Source: JBHHZI01 sp046757965 (GTDB taxonomy: Bacteria; Acidobacteriota; Polarisedimenticolia; SMYD01). From it: a stretch of 23,294 bases of DNA. The translations under genes were made by a program, and so were the position numbers. The DNA lies in assembly GCA_046757965.1 (NCBI GenBank), contig JBHHZI010000039.1, positions 1 to 23,294 on the forward strand, given 5' to 3'. The notes under the pieces were generated by a model that had not been told where the DNA came from, made no database searches, and saw only the letters and a program-made list of their open reading frames with translations. This document shows positions 14,132 to 21,421 of the stretch, piece after piece (positions within the stretch are counted from its first letter, which is position 1; each line of letters starts with the position of its first letter).

Positions 14132-15679
14132 TCAGTGCCGGAAGTGCCGGATCCCGGTGAAGATCATGGCCATGCCGGCCTCGTTCGCCGCCCCGACGAC
14201 CTCCGCGTCGCGGATCGAGCCACCGGGCTGGATGATGGCCTTCACGCCGGCCTCCGCGGCCCGGTCGATCGAATCTCGAAAGGGGAAGAACGCGTCGGAG
14301 GCGAGCACCGCGCCCTGCAGCGATGCGCACGCCTTCTCCACTCCGAGCCGGGCGCTGTCGACGCGGCTCATCTGACCGGCCCCGATGCCGAGGGTGCGGC
14401 CGTCCACCGCGTAGACGATGGCGTTGCTGCGCACGTGGCGGACCACGCGCCAGGCAAAGTCGAGGGCCCGGCGCTCCTCGTCGTCCGGATGGCGGTCCGT
14501 GACCACGTGCCAGCCACCATCCCCCGGGTCACGGTCGATCTCCTGGAGCAGCCCCCCACCGGAGATCCGCCGGAACGCGAGGTCCCCGGGTGACCCGACC
14601 GCAGGCGGCGCACCGGCCGAGAGCAGGCGAAGATTCTTCTTCGCGGCCAGGATCTTGCGTGCCTCGGCCGAGATCTCCGGAGCGATGACCGCCTCGACGA
14701 ACGTCGCCGCGATCTCGGTCGCCGTGGCGCCGTCGAGCACCCGGTTGACCGCCACGATACTCCCGAATGCCGACACCGGGTCGGTTTCCCGCGCCGCGAT
14801 GTAGGCGGACGCCAGTTCCTCTCCGCAGGCCACGCCGCACGGGTTGTTGTGCTTGACGATCACCGCGGCCGGCCGCTGGAACTCACCGGACAGCGCCCAG
14901 GCGGAGTCCAGGTCCTGATAGTTGTTGTACGAGAGTTGCTTCCCTTGCAGAACATCGGCGGCCAGCAGTGTGCCGGCCGACGGAAGGGGGTCGCGGTAGA
15001 GAGCCGCCCGCTGGTGAGGGTTCTCCCCGTAGCGCAAGGTCGTGACGCGGGCGTAGTGCGGCGAGAAGATCGCCGGCAGGAGCGCATCCTCGGCCGGACG
15101 CAGGTACGAGGCCACGGTGGCATCATAGGCCGCACAGTGAGCAAAGGCGTCGGCCGCCAGGCGCCGTCGCGTGGCCGGCGTCGTCTCTCCGTGGCGCTTC
15201 ATCTCGTCGATGACGGCGGTGTATTCGTCCGGATTGACGATCACGGTGACGGCGGCATGATTCTTCGCGGCGGCGCGCACCATCGACGGGCCGCCGATGT
15301 CGATCATCTCCACGATCTCGGCATCGCCGGCGCCTGGAGCGGACACGGTGTCGGCGAACGGATAGAGATTCACGGCGACCAGATCGATCGGTCTCATGTC
15401 ATGCGCCTGCGCGGTGGCCCGGTGGTCGGCATCGTCCCGGCGGAACAGGATGGCCCCGTGCACCAGCGGATGAAGCGTCTTCACGCGTCCATCCAGGATC
15501 TCGGGAAAGCCGGTGATCTCACTCACCGGTGTGACCGCCACGCCGGCGGCCGACAGGTGGCGTGCGGTGCCCCCGGTGCTGATGATCTCGAAGCCCAGCT
15601 CGCGAAGCTGGCGGCAGAGGTCGACCACTCCCTCCTTGTGGTAGACGCTGACCAGGGCGCGTCGGCCGCTGTCGTTCAT
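14132..15679 (-). CDS. purH: Bifunctional AICAR transformylase / IMP cyclohydrolase
   Basis: Carries out the last two steps to IMP: formylation of AICAR with 10-formyl-THF, then cyclisation. The 515 residues include the N-terminal MGS-like cyclohydrolase domain (ISTGGTARHLSAAGV, GRVKTLHPLVHGAILFRRD, VAVNLYPF) and the transformylase domain (YGENPHQRAALYR, VIVKHNNPCGVA with the catalytic Lys-His, and the closing SDAFFPFRDSIDRAAEAGVKAIIQPGGS). The ATG at 15679 is supported by GGAGG 10 nt upstream and overlaps the stop of the preceding gene by ATGA. It is the last gene of a four-gene leftward operon and is separated from purB, purS and purQ. Confidence 0.96.
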   Translation of the reverse strand: MNDSGRRALVSVYHKEGVVDLCRQLRELGFEIISTGGTARHLSAAGVAVTPVSEITGFPEILDGRVKTLHPLVHGAILFRRDDADHRATAQAHDMRPIDLVAVNLYPFADTVSAPGAGDAEIVEMIDIGGPSMVRAAAKNHAAVTVIVNPDEYTAVIDEMKRHGETTPATRRRLAADAFAHCAAYDATVASYLRPAEDALLPAIFSPHYARVTTLRYGENPHQRAALYRDPLPSAGTLLAADVLQGKQLSYNNYQDLDSAWALSGEFQRPAAVIVKHNNPCGVACGEELASAYIAARETDPVSAFGSIVAVNRVLDGATATEIAATFVEAVIAPEISAEARKILAAKKNLRLLSAGAPPAVGSPGDLAFRRISGGGLLQEIDRDPGDGGWHVVTDRHPDDEERRALDFAWRVVRHVRSNAIVYAVDGRTLGIGAGQMSRVDSARLGVEKACASLQGAVLASDAFFPFRDSIDRAAEAGVKAIIQPGGSIRDAEVVGAANEAGMAMIFTGIRHFRH

Positions 15680-16464
15680 GGTGAATCGTCCTCCAGATGA
15701 AAAGGCAGTCCGGTCAGGTCGCCGTGGGCCTGCCGCCATGCGTGCAGCCAGACGCGAGCCGTGTCGGTGATGCTGCGGGAATACGTCAGTGAGGCCACGC
15801 CGAACGGCACGGATCGATCGTCCAGCGCCCCCGGATCCTCACCGGTATCATAGCGCCGGAAGCCACCGAGCAGATCATCCAGATAGGAACGGGACTGATC
15901 GGCCAGATGCATGCCGTACGCGGAGACCTCTCCGGCAGCCAGCAAGGGGTCGCCGTATCCCTCGAAGACGACCCGGAACCGGCTGCGCTCGTCGCGCAGA
16001 TAATCGGCGAAGCGCGGCGCAATCTGTGCCGCGGCGGGCTCGTCCGGCGCGCCCCGGAACGGGTTGCTGAGATCGGCGACGAGATGGCCGGCTCGTCCCA
16101 TCTCCCGGACCACCTCCGCCATCGGTCGCCGGGCGTCGAGCAGGGCGGTGATGCGGGCGACGCTGTCGGCAAGCGCCAGTGCGGTGCCGTCCTGCTGGAG
16201 AGGGCGCTGCACGTGCGCGGCGTGATGCCGTGCGGCGCGCCGCGCGCCATCCAGGAGCGCCCGGCGGTGGCGCTCGACCTGGCGGGCGAGAGCCGCCGGC
16301 ATGAGGCGTCTGGCGTGCTCCAGCATGTCGGCCTGCAGCCTCGCCGGCCAGCCGCAGGGGACCTCGGCGATGGAGACCACCGGAGGTGCGGCCGCGGGTC
16401 CGGTCCCCGGGGCGGCGGCGAGGAGAACCGGCACCCAGAACAGCGCCGACAGGGGATGGTTCAC
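15676..16464 (-). CDS. Secreted helical protein, possibly of the zinc-dependent phospholipase C / S1-P1 nuclease fold
   Basis: A 262-residue protein with a signal peptide (residues 1-26). The mature N-terminus CGWPARLQADMLEHARRLMPAALARQ resembles the start of zinc-dependent phospholipase C/S1-P1 proteins, and MGRAGHLVADLSNPF resembles their H-x-x-x-D-x-x-x-P metal-binding helix. Other His residues (RHHAAHVQ, YGMHLAD, WLHAWRQAHGD) could complete a metal site. The similarity is distant, and I cannot confirm all ligands. The GTG at 16464 overlaps the stop of the upstream TPR gene (GTGA), and its end overlaps purH (ATGA), so it is translated in series with both. Confidence 0.6.
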   Translation of the reverse strand: MNHPLSALFWVPVLLAAAPGTGPAAAPPVVSIAEVPCGWPARLQADMLEHARRLMPAALARQVERHRRALLDGARRAARHHAAHVQRPLQQDGTALALADSVARITALLDARRPMAEVVREMGRAGHLVADLSNPFRGAPDEPAAAQIAPRFADYLRDERSRFRVVFEGYGDPLLAAGEVSAYGMHLADQSRSYLDDLLGGFRRYDTGEDPGALDDRSVPFGVASLTYSRSITDTARVWLHAWRQAHGDLTGLPFHLEDDSP

Positions 16465-17333
16465 CGGAGGGGGGGGTGGGAACCGGGCGATGCCGCCGAC
16501 TCCGGCGCGCGGCGGGCGTCCGCCTGCGCCTCCAGGCGCCGGGCCGCCCGCCCGGTGTACATCTTCAGGCTCCCGAGGATGTGCCTTCCCGGCTCCCCAT
16601 TCGGCAGGGCGTTTCCGGGAGACAGGCTGGCGGTGCCGTCGGGCGGCCACGGATTGCTGTCGTCGTCGGCCGACGGGAGGGCGCCTGCCGGGCGGAGGGG
16701 AGAGGAGTCTGACCCGGAATGCTGCGCTCCGGTGCCGACGGTTTCCAGTGGCAGGGAGGAGGAGCCGGTCTCCTCGAGATACTTCAGGAGGCGGATGACC
16801 GTCTCGTGGCGGTTGTTGACGATCTGCGGATTGGCGCCCGGGTCGAGCAGGTCGGGGTCGAGGGTCACCGCCGTCTTGTACGAGGCGAGCGCCTGGTCGT
16901 ACGATCCCTGGCGTTCCCTGACGACACCCAGGTTGTAGTGGGCCAGTGCCGCCCGCGGTTCGATGTCGATGGCGGCCTGGAAGGCCGTGGCGGCGGCGTC
17001 GAGGCGCCCCCGCTTGTTCTCGATGGTGCCGATGTTGGTCCAGGCGGAATAGAGCGACGGATCGAGCCGGATCGCCTCCCGAAAGGCGTCGAGAGCCAGG
17101 TCATCCCATCCCTGCAGTCCGTAGAGCGTGCCCAGGTCATTGTGCAGCGCGGCATCTTGCGGCGAGGCCGCCACTCGCGCACGCATCGCGAGGATATCGG
17201 GATGCAGCGCCAGGACCGCGTCACTGAGCGCCGGCCCGGCCTTCTTCGCCTTGCGGGCGTGGGTCGGCGAGGCCAGGGTGATACAGGCCATGATCGCCAG
17301 GAGGACGGTGCATCGAGACACGGAGTGAGGCAT
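16461..17333 (-). CDS. Secreted TPR protein with disordered C-terminal tail
   Basis: A 290-residue protein with a signal peptide (residues 1-26, cleavage after THA). Three to four TPR units (about residues 55-170) are easily read, for example ALHNDLGTLYGLQGWDDLALDAFREAIRLDP and AHYNLGVVRERQGSYDQALASYKTAVTLDP. A conserved-looking helix HETVIRLLKYLEETGSSS follows, then a Ser/Pro/Gly-rich tail of about 90 residues. It is probably a periplasmic scaffold. The ATG shares one base with the stop of the upstream gene (TGATG at 17335-17331), and the end overlaps the next gene. An eight-C run (minus strand, 16476-16469) lies just before the stop. Confidence 0.85.
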   Translation of the reverse strand: MPHSVSRCTVLLAIMACITLASPTHARKAKKAGPALSDAVLALHPDILAMRARVAASPQDAALHNDLGTLYGLQGWDDLALDAFREAIRLDPSLYSAWTNIGTIENKRGRLDAAATAFQAAIDIEPRAALAHYNLGVVRERQGSYDQALASYKTAVTLDPDLLDPGANPQIVNNRHETVIRLLKYLEETGSSSLPLETVGTGAQHSGSDSSPLRPAGALPSADDDSNPWPPDGTASLSPGNALPNGEPGRHILGSLKMYTGRAARRLEAQADARRAPESAASPGSHPPLR

Positions 17334-17956
17334 CAGGAACCCGATCCTAGTTTCAGGATCGGACGGTTGTCAACGATGACCACGCGGCAGGTCAGGTCGG
17401 CGTGGCCGGTCCGCTGGGCGTAGCGGAGGGTGCGATCGCGCATCCGTTCATAGAAGACCCGATACGGCAGCGAGGGCACCTCGCGGCCGGTCTCCTGGAC
17501 CGCGGTGAGGTAGGACGAGTAGAGGTTCTTCCAGGTGGCGTCATCAGGTGTGCTCTTGCCGGCGTGTACCGTGGCGCGCGTCAACTCGCGCTCGGTGCGG
17601 GGCGCCGAGGTGAGCCCCGTTCCGGTGGCGCGGGCCCGCGCCTTCGCGGCCGGCCCCCGCCCTTCCTCGACCCCCTTCACGTTGCGATTCCACATCTCGG
17701 TCAGAACCTGGAAGTTCGACACGATCGTGTTGAACCGGAAGTGGTCCGAGGTCCGGCGGGAGGCCACGGCCCCTGCCGCGGTCTGTCTCCGGATGATGCC
17801 GGCGAGGGTCGACTGGAGTTCCACCGGCGGGCGGTCCAGAGCGCCGATGAAGTACCGGTTGTAACTGGCCTTGAGCGCACGCAGGCCCTGTTCGAGTCGT
17901 TCCAGATCTTCCTCGAACCTCGGTATGTTCTCGGCTGTGGCGGAAGAGGGCCGCAT
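17333..17956 (-). CDS. MXAN_5187 C-terminal-domain-like protein
   Basis: A 207-residue protein without signal peptide. An N-terminal predicted coiled coil (IPRFEEDLERLEQGLRALKASYNRYFIG) is followed by the segment FRFNTIVSNFQVLTEMWNRNVKGVEEGR. This matches my memory of a domain found in myxobacterial and acidobacterial proteins named after MXAN_5187. A Ser/Thr/Arg-rich linker leads to a C-terminal strand region (RVVIVDNRPILKLG). The function is not known; in other proteins the domain may accompany signalling modules. It is the first gene of the four-gene operon ending in purH, with its own strong promoter and a very short leader lacking an SD. Confidence 0.6.
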   Translation of the reverse strand: MRPSSATAENIPRFEEDLERLEQGLRALKASYNRYFIGALDRPPVELQSTLAGIIRRQTAAGAVASRRTSDHFRFNTIVSNFQVLTEMWNRNVKGVEEGRGPAAKARARATGTGLTSAPRTERELTRATVHAGKSTPDDATWKNLYSSYLTAVQETGREVPSLPYRVFYERMRDRTLRYAQRTGHADLTCRVVIVDNRPILKLGSGS

Positions 17957-17969
17957 GATCGCAGGTCAG

Positions 17970-17998
17970 AATCTACGGTCCGGAGGGGTGGATTTCAA
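17970..17998 (-). promoter_or_regulatory. Promoter of the four-gene operon ending in purH
   Basis: Minus-strand -35 TTGAAA (17998-17993), 17-bp spacer and -10 TAGATT (17975-17970), 13 nt before the ATG at 17956. The predicted leader is about 6-8 nt, too short for an SD or for a purine riboswitch. Confidence 0.6.
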
Positions 17999-18078
17999 AG
18001 CCCGCGGGCGGCTGCCCGCGACCGGCCCGCGACCGGCCCGGTGATGGACGGCCGGGCCGAGCACGTGGTTGAATCGCC

Positions 18079-19491
18079 GTGATGACGACCTTCCGGGAGA
18101 TACTGCGCCGGTTACCGGCGGTGGACAGGGTTCTGGCAGAGCCGGCCGGGCAGGTGGCGATCGGCCGATTCGGGCACGAGATGGTCCGGGACGGGGTTCG
18201 GCGCCGTCTCGCCCTGCTGCGCCAGGAGATCCTGGCCGGGCGCGTCGCCGCCGGCGACGTGCCGGGGCGCGCGGCCGGTCTGCTGGCCGAGGTGGCGACG
18301 GACCTGGCGGCTCGCGTGCGCGACCCGTATCGCGCCGTCGTCAACGCCTCCGGCATTCTGGTGCACACCAATCTCGGCCGCGCGCCGCTGGCGGTGGCCG
18401 CGCGGGAGGCCGCCTGGCGTGGCGCCTCGCGCGCCCTGGCCCTCGAGTTCGATCTGGAGAGCGGTCAGAGGGGGTCGCGCATGGAGCCGGTGCGCCGGGT
18501 GCTGGCGGAGCTGTTCCCGGGCACCACCGGGCTGGCGGTGAACAACAACGCGGGGGCGGTGCTCCTGGCGCTGAACAGCCTCGCCCGCGACCGGGAGGTG
18601 ATTCTCAGCCGGGGTGAACTGGTGGAGATCGGGGGCTCGTTTCGCGTGCCGGACATCCTGGCAAGCAGCGGGGCGCGTCTCGTGGAGGTCGGCACGACCA
18701 ACCGGACCCGGGCCGCGGACTATCGCGCCGCGCTGGGTGAGGCGACCGCCGTCATCCTGCGCGTCCACCCGTCGAACTTCCGGCAGGTCGGCTTCACCGA
18801 GGCGCCGACGGTGGACGAACTGGTGGCCCTCGGCCGGGAGGCCGGGGTGCCGGTCATCGTGGACCAGGGGAGCGGCAACCTGCACGATCTCGGGCCGTTC
18901 GGTGTCGTCGATGAGCCGAGGGTCGGTGAGCTGCTGCGCCGGGGCGTCGATATCGTCACCTTCAGCGGGGACAAGCTGCTCGGGGGGCCGCAGGCCGGTC
19001 TCCTCGTGGGCCGGGAGGATCTGATCGAACGGCTGGCGAGGAATCCGCTTGCCCGGGCGCTCCGGCCCGACAAGCTCATTCTCGCGGCGCTGGTGGAGAC
19101 CCTCTGGATACACCGGCAGGGCCGGGCCTTCACGGAGATCCCGGTCCTGGCCCGTCTGGCCGCGCCGCTGGCCGCCGTCGAATCCCGGGCGGCCGCCCTG
19201 CGCGAGGCGCTGCGGGCGGGTGGCGTGGCGGCGGAGCGGGTCGCGATCGTTGCCGGAACCTCGAAGACGGGCGGCGGCTCGTCACCGGCCGGGGAGATTC
19301 CGACCGCTCTGGTGGCGCTGGCGCCGCCTGGAGGCGCCTCTCGCCTGGCCGCGTCGCTGCGTCAGGGCGAGGCGGCGCTCCTCGTCCGCGTGGCCGGGGA
19401 CCGCGTGCTGGTGGACCTGCGCACCGTTGATCCCGAGGAAGACGGCCTCGTCCGGGAGGTCCTTCTTGCCCGGCTCCGCGACGCCGGCTGA
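18079..19491 (+). CDS. selA: L-seryl-tRNA(Sec) selenium transferase
   Basis: A PLP enzyme that converts seryl-tRNA(Sec) to selenocysteinyl-tRNA(Sec) with selenophosphate. The 470-residue length is typical. The N-terminal tRNA-binding segment (LRRLPAVDRVLAEP) is followed by YRAVVNASGILVHTNLGRAPL, NNNAGAVLLALNSLA, and the PLP-lysine motif FSGDKLLGGPQAG (Lys299). The start is GTG at 18079 or ATG at 18082; neither has a good SD. No selB, selD or tRNA(Sec) is in the window. It converges on ychF with only 12 bp between the stops. Confidence 0.95.
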   Translation: MMTTFREILRRLPAVDRVLAEPAGQVAIGRFGHEMVRDGVRRRLALLRQEILAGRVAAGDVPGRAAGLLAEVATDLAARVRDPYRAVVNASGILVHTNLGRAPLAVAAREAAWRGASRALALEFDLESGQRGSRMEPVRRVLAELFPGTTGLAVNNNAGAVLLALNSLARDREVILSRGELVEIGGSFRVPDILASSGARLVEVGTTNRTRAADYRAALGEATAVILRVHPSNFRQVGFTEAPTVDELVALGREAGVPVIVDQGSGNLHDLGPFGVVDEPRVGELLRRGVDIVTFSGDKLLGGPQAGLLVGREDLIERLARNPLARALRPDKLILAALVETLWIHRQGRAFTEIPVLARLAAPLAAVESRAAALREALRAGGVAAERVAIVAGTSKTGGGSSPAGEIPTALVALAPPGGASRLAASLRQGEAALLVRVAGDRVLVDLRTVDPEEDGLVREVLLARLRDAG

Positions 19492-19503
19492 CCGGGGCCG
19501 GGT

Positions 19504-20592
19504 TCACACGTTGAAGCGGAAGTTGATCACATCGCCGTCGGCCACGGGATAGTCCTTGCCCTCGAGTCGCAGCAGCCCTTTCTCGCGCGCCGCCGCGAGG
19601 CTGCCGGCTTCCAGGAGCGCCGGGCAGGGCACCACCTCGGCGCGGATGAAGCCTCTCTCGATGTCGGTGTGGATCACCGCCGCGGCGCTGCGGGCCGGGG
19701 TGTCCTCCGGAACGGACCAGGCGCGACATTCGTCGGCGCCCACCGTGAAGAAGGAGATCAGCCCGAGCAGGGCATAGGAGGCGTGAATCACGCGCGGCCG
19801 GCACGGGTCCGGGATGCCCAGGTCGTCCTGAAAGATGGCGGCGTCGGCTGCCGGCAGCTCGGCAATCTCCTGCTCGATGCGGGCCGACAGCGGCAGGAGG
19901 GCGGTGTGGGGCCGGCTGCGATGGCGCCCCAGATCGAAGTGCGTCTCGAAGTCGGCAACATGGCCGACGTCGTCCTCCCCGAGATTCACCACGTGCAGGA
20001 TCGGCTTGGCGCTCAAGAAGGCGAAACCGCGCAGCAGGCGCTGCTCCTCGGCGCCGAGGGAGAGGGATCGGATCGGCGTCTCCTCCTCCAGCCCGGCCAG
20101 CAACTGCGTGAGCAGCGCCAGTTCCTGCTTCTCCTCGGGGCGGTGCGTCTTGGCGATCGACGCCTTCAGCTTCTCGATGCGACGCTCCGCGATGGCATGA
20201 TCGGCCAGGATCAACTCCATCTCCATGGTGTCGATGTCCCTCGCAGGGTCGATGGCCCCCTCGGGGTGCGGCAGATCCTCGTCGCGGAAGGCGCGGACGA
20301 CATGCATGAGCGCGTCGGCGTTGCGCGCCTCGGCGGCGACACCCCCGGTGTCTGCCGTGTCCTTCCGGATGCCGACGAGGTCGACGTAGTCCACCGTCGC
20401 CGGTGTGGTCTTCTTCGGAGAGAACAGGGCCGACAGGGCGGTCAGGCGGTCGTCGATCACCCGACTGACGCCGACGTGGGTCTCGGCCCGGCCCGGCGTT
20501 CCGAATCGCGACGTGGAGACCCCGGCCTCGGTGAGGAGGTTGAACAGGGTCGTCTTGCCCACCGTGGGGAAACCGACAATGGCTATCTTCAT
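19504..20592 (-). CDS. ychF: Redox-regulated ATPase/GTPase YchF (OLA1 family)
   Basis: A 362-residue P-loop NTPase of the Obg-related YchF family, which binds the ribosome and prefers ATP. G1 is GFPTVGKT (residues 7-14). The G4 motif reads NLGE, the NxxE form associated with ATP rather than GTP preference. The C-terminal TGS domain is present (HTDIERGFIRAEVV...GDVINFRFNV). The ATG at 20592 has SD GAGG just upstream and is preceded by a near-consensus promoter. The family is involved in translation and oxidative-stress control. Confidence 0.95.
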   Translation of the reverse strand: MKIAIVGFPTVGKTTLFNLLTEAGVSTSRFGTPGRAETHVGVSRVIDDRLTALSALFSPKKTTPATVDYVDLVGIRKDTADTGGVAAEARNADALMHVVRAFRDEDLPHPEGAIDPARDIDTMEMELILADHAIAERRIEKLKASIAKTHRPEEKQELALLTQLLAGLEEETPIRSLSLGAEEQRLLRGFAFLSAKPILHVVNLGEDDVGHVADFETHFDLGRHRSRPHTALLPLSARIEQEIAELPAADAAIFQDDLGIPDPCRPRVIHASYALLGLISFFTVGADECRAWSVPEDTPARSAAAVIHTDIERGFIRAEVVPCPALLEAGSLAAAREKGLLRLEGKDYPVADGDVINFRFNV

Positions 20593-20609
20593 GCAGACCT
20601 CAACAAATG

Positions 20610-20638
20610 AATTTATCCGGCCGCCGGCACGCCGACAA
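20610..20638 (-). promoter_or_regulatory. Promoter of ychF
   Basis: Minus-strand -35 TTGTCG (20638-20633), 17-bp spacer and -10 TAAATT (20615-20610); predicted leader about 10-12 nt carrying the SD. It is back to back with a rightward promoter 13 bp away. Confidence 0.65.
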
Positions 20639-20651
20639 CGCGCAGGCATGA

Positions 20652-20680
20652 TTGACCGCTGCCAGGGACCGGCGTATAGA
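20652..20680 (+). promoter_or_regulatory. Promoter of the small secreted repeat-protein gene
   Basis: Plus-strand -35 TTGACC (20652-20657), 17-bp spacer and -10 TATAGA (20675-20680). The predicted start is near 20687, leaving a leader of about 128 nt before the ATG at 20816. The leader includes a perfect 7-bp hairpin GTCCGCC/GGCGGAC around 20732-20753. Confidence 0.6.
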
Positions 20681-20815
20681 AAGTGAACACGCCGCCCGCA
20701 GAGTTGCGTCGGAGTAGGGGCTGTCCGCCATGGCCTCGGCGGACGCCGCCTTCGAGTGGCACGGCCTGCGGAATGCCGGAGGCCGGTGGCGAGACTGTAT
20801 CTCCGGGAGGATGTG

Positions 20816-21247
20816 ATGAAGACTGCACGATTGTTGATCGCCCTTGCGCTCCTGGTTCCCGCTCTGTCGGTGGCCCAGGAAAAGTACACCAATGCGGACC
20901 TGGCGCGTCTGACGCCCCAGAAAGACGCCTATACCAACGCCGATCTGTCCCGGCTGGCCCCGTTGCCGCAGCAGGCCGCTCCGGCGGCCGCGGCGACGCC
21001 GGTGCGGCTCGTGCCACCCAGCCCGGCCGAGCGCGCTCGCGCCGACCGGCAGGCGGCCCGGCAGGTGGCTCACGACCAGATCCTGGCGGAGATCGGCTAC
21101 TGGGAGGACATCATCGCCACGGCTCATCGCCCCATGACCAGCGACCCGAACGAGTATCCGCACGTCGGGGGCGACACGTCGCAGGCACGCTCGCGGCTGG
21201 TGCTCTTGCGGCGACTTCTGTACATGCAGGACGTCGGCGGGCGCTGA
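20816..21247 (+). CDS. Small secreted protein with duplicated YTNADL motif
   Basis: A 143-residue protein with a signal peptide (residues 1-20, MKTARLLIALALLVPALSVA). Immediately after cleavage come two near-identical ten-residue units, YTNADLARLT (24-33) and YTNADLSRLA (39-48). An Ala/Pro linker follows, then a charged helical region (ERARADRQAARQVAHDQILAEIGYWEDII, and SQARSRLVLLRRLLYMQ) that may form coiled coils. The ATG has an ideal SD (GGAGG, 20806-20810). Short TN(A/D)DL motifs are seen in other Acidobacteriota-type exported proteins; their role is not known to me. No enzyme motif is visible. Confidence 0.75.
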   Translation: MKTARLLIALALLVPALSVAQEKYTNADLARLTPQKDAYTNADLSRLAPLPQQAAPAAAATPVRLVPPSPAERARADRQAARQVAHDQILAEIGYWEDIIATAHRPMTSDPNEYPHVGGDTSQARSRLVLLRRLLYMQDVGGR

Positions 21248-21354
21248 TTCGCGCGATTCGTCTCGACGATCATTCACCGGAGTTCTCGAGAGGGGCGGCC
21301 GGCCGGATCTCGCGGCAGGCGATACGGCACCGAGGGGGACGCACCCGCCGGAAT

Positions 21355-21410
21355 CTCTCCTCCTGGATCGTTTTGCTACAGTACCAAGCTGTGGCGATCC
21401 AGGAGGAGGG
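21355..21410 (+). promoter_or_regulatory. Long inverted repeat covering the ribosome-binding site of the RmlC-like gene
   Basis: CTCCTCCTGGATCG (21357-21370) and CGATCCAGGAGGAG (21395-21408) are a perfect 14-bp inverted repeat, extended by outer pairs. An inner 7-bp stem GCTACAG/CTGTGGC (one wobble) fills much of the spacer. The 3' arm contains the purine-rich SD AGGAGGAG. As RNA this hairpin would hide the SD. As DNA it flanks an extended -10-like TGCTACAGT (21375-21382), so it could be an operator instead. Confidence 0.6.
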
Positions 21411-21421
21411 GTTCGTGTCTC

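Noticed and set aside
20687..20800. Possible tRNA(Sec)-like or other tRNA in the leader upstream of the YTNADL gene.
   Set aside because: No acceptor stem, T-loop consensus or CCA end could be assembled.
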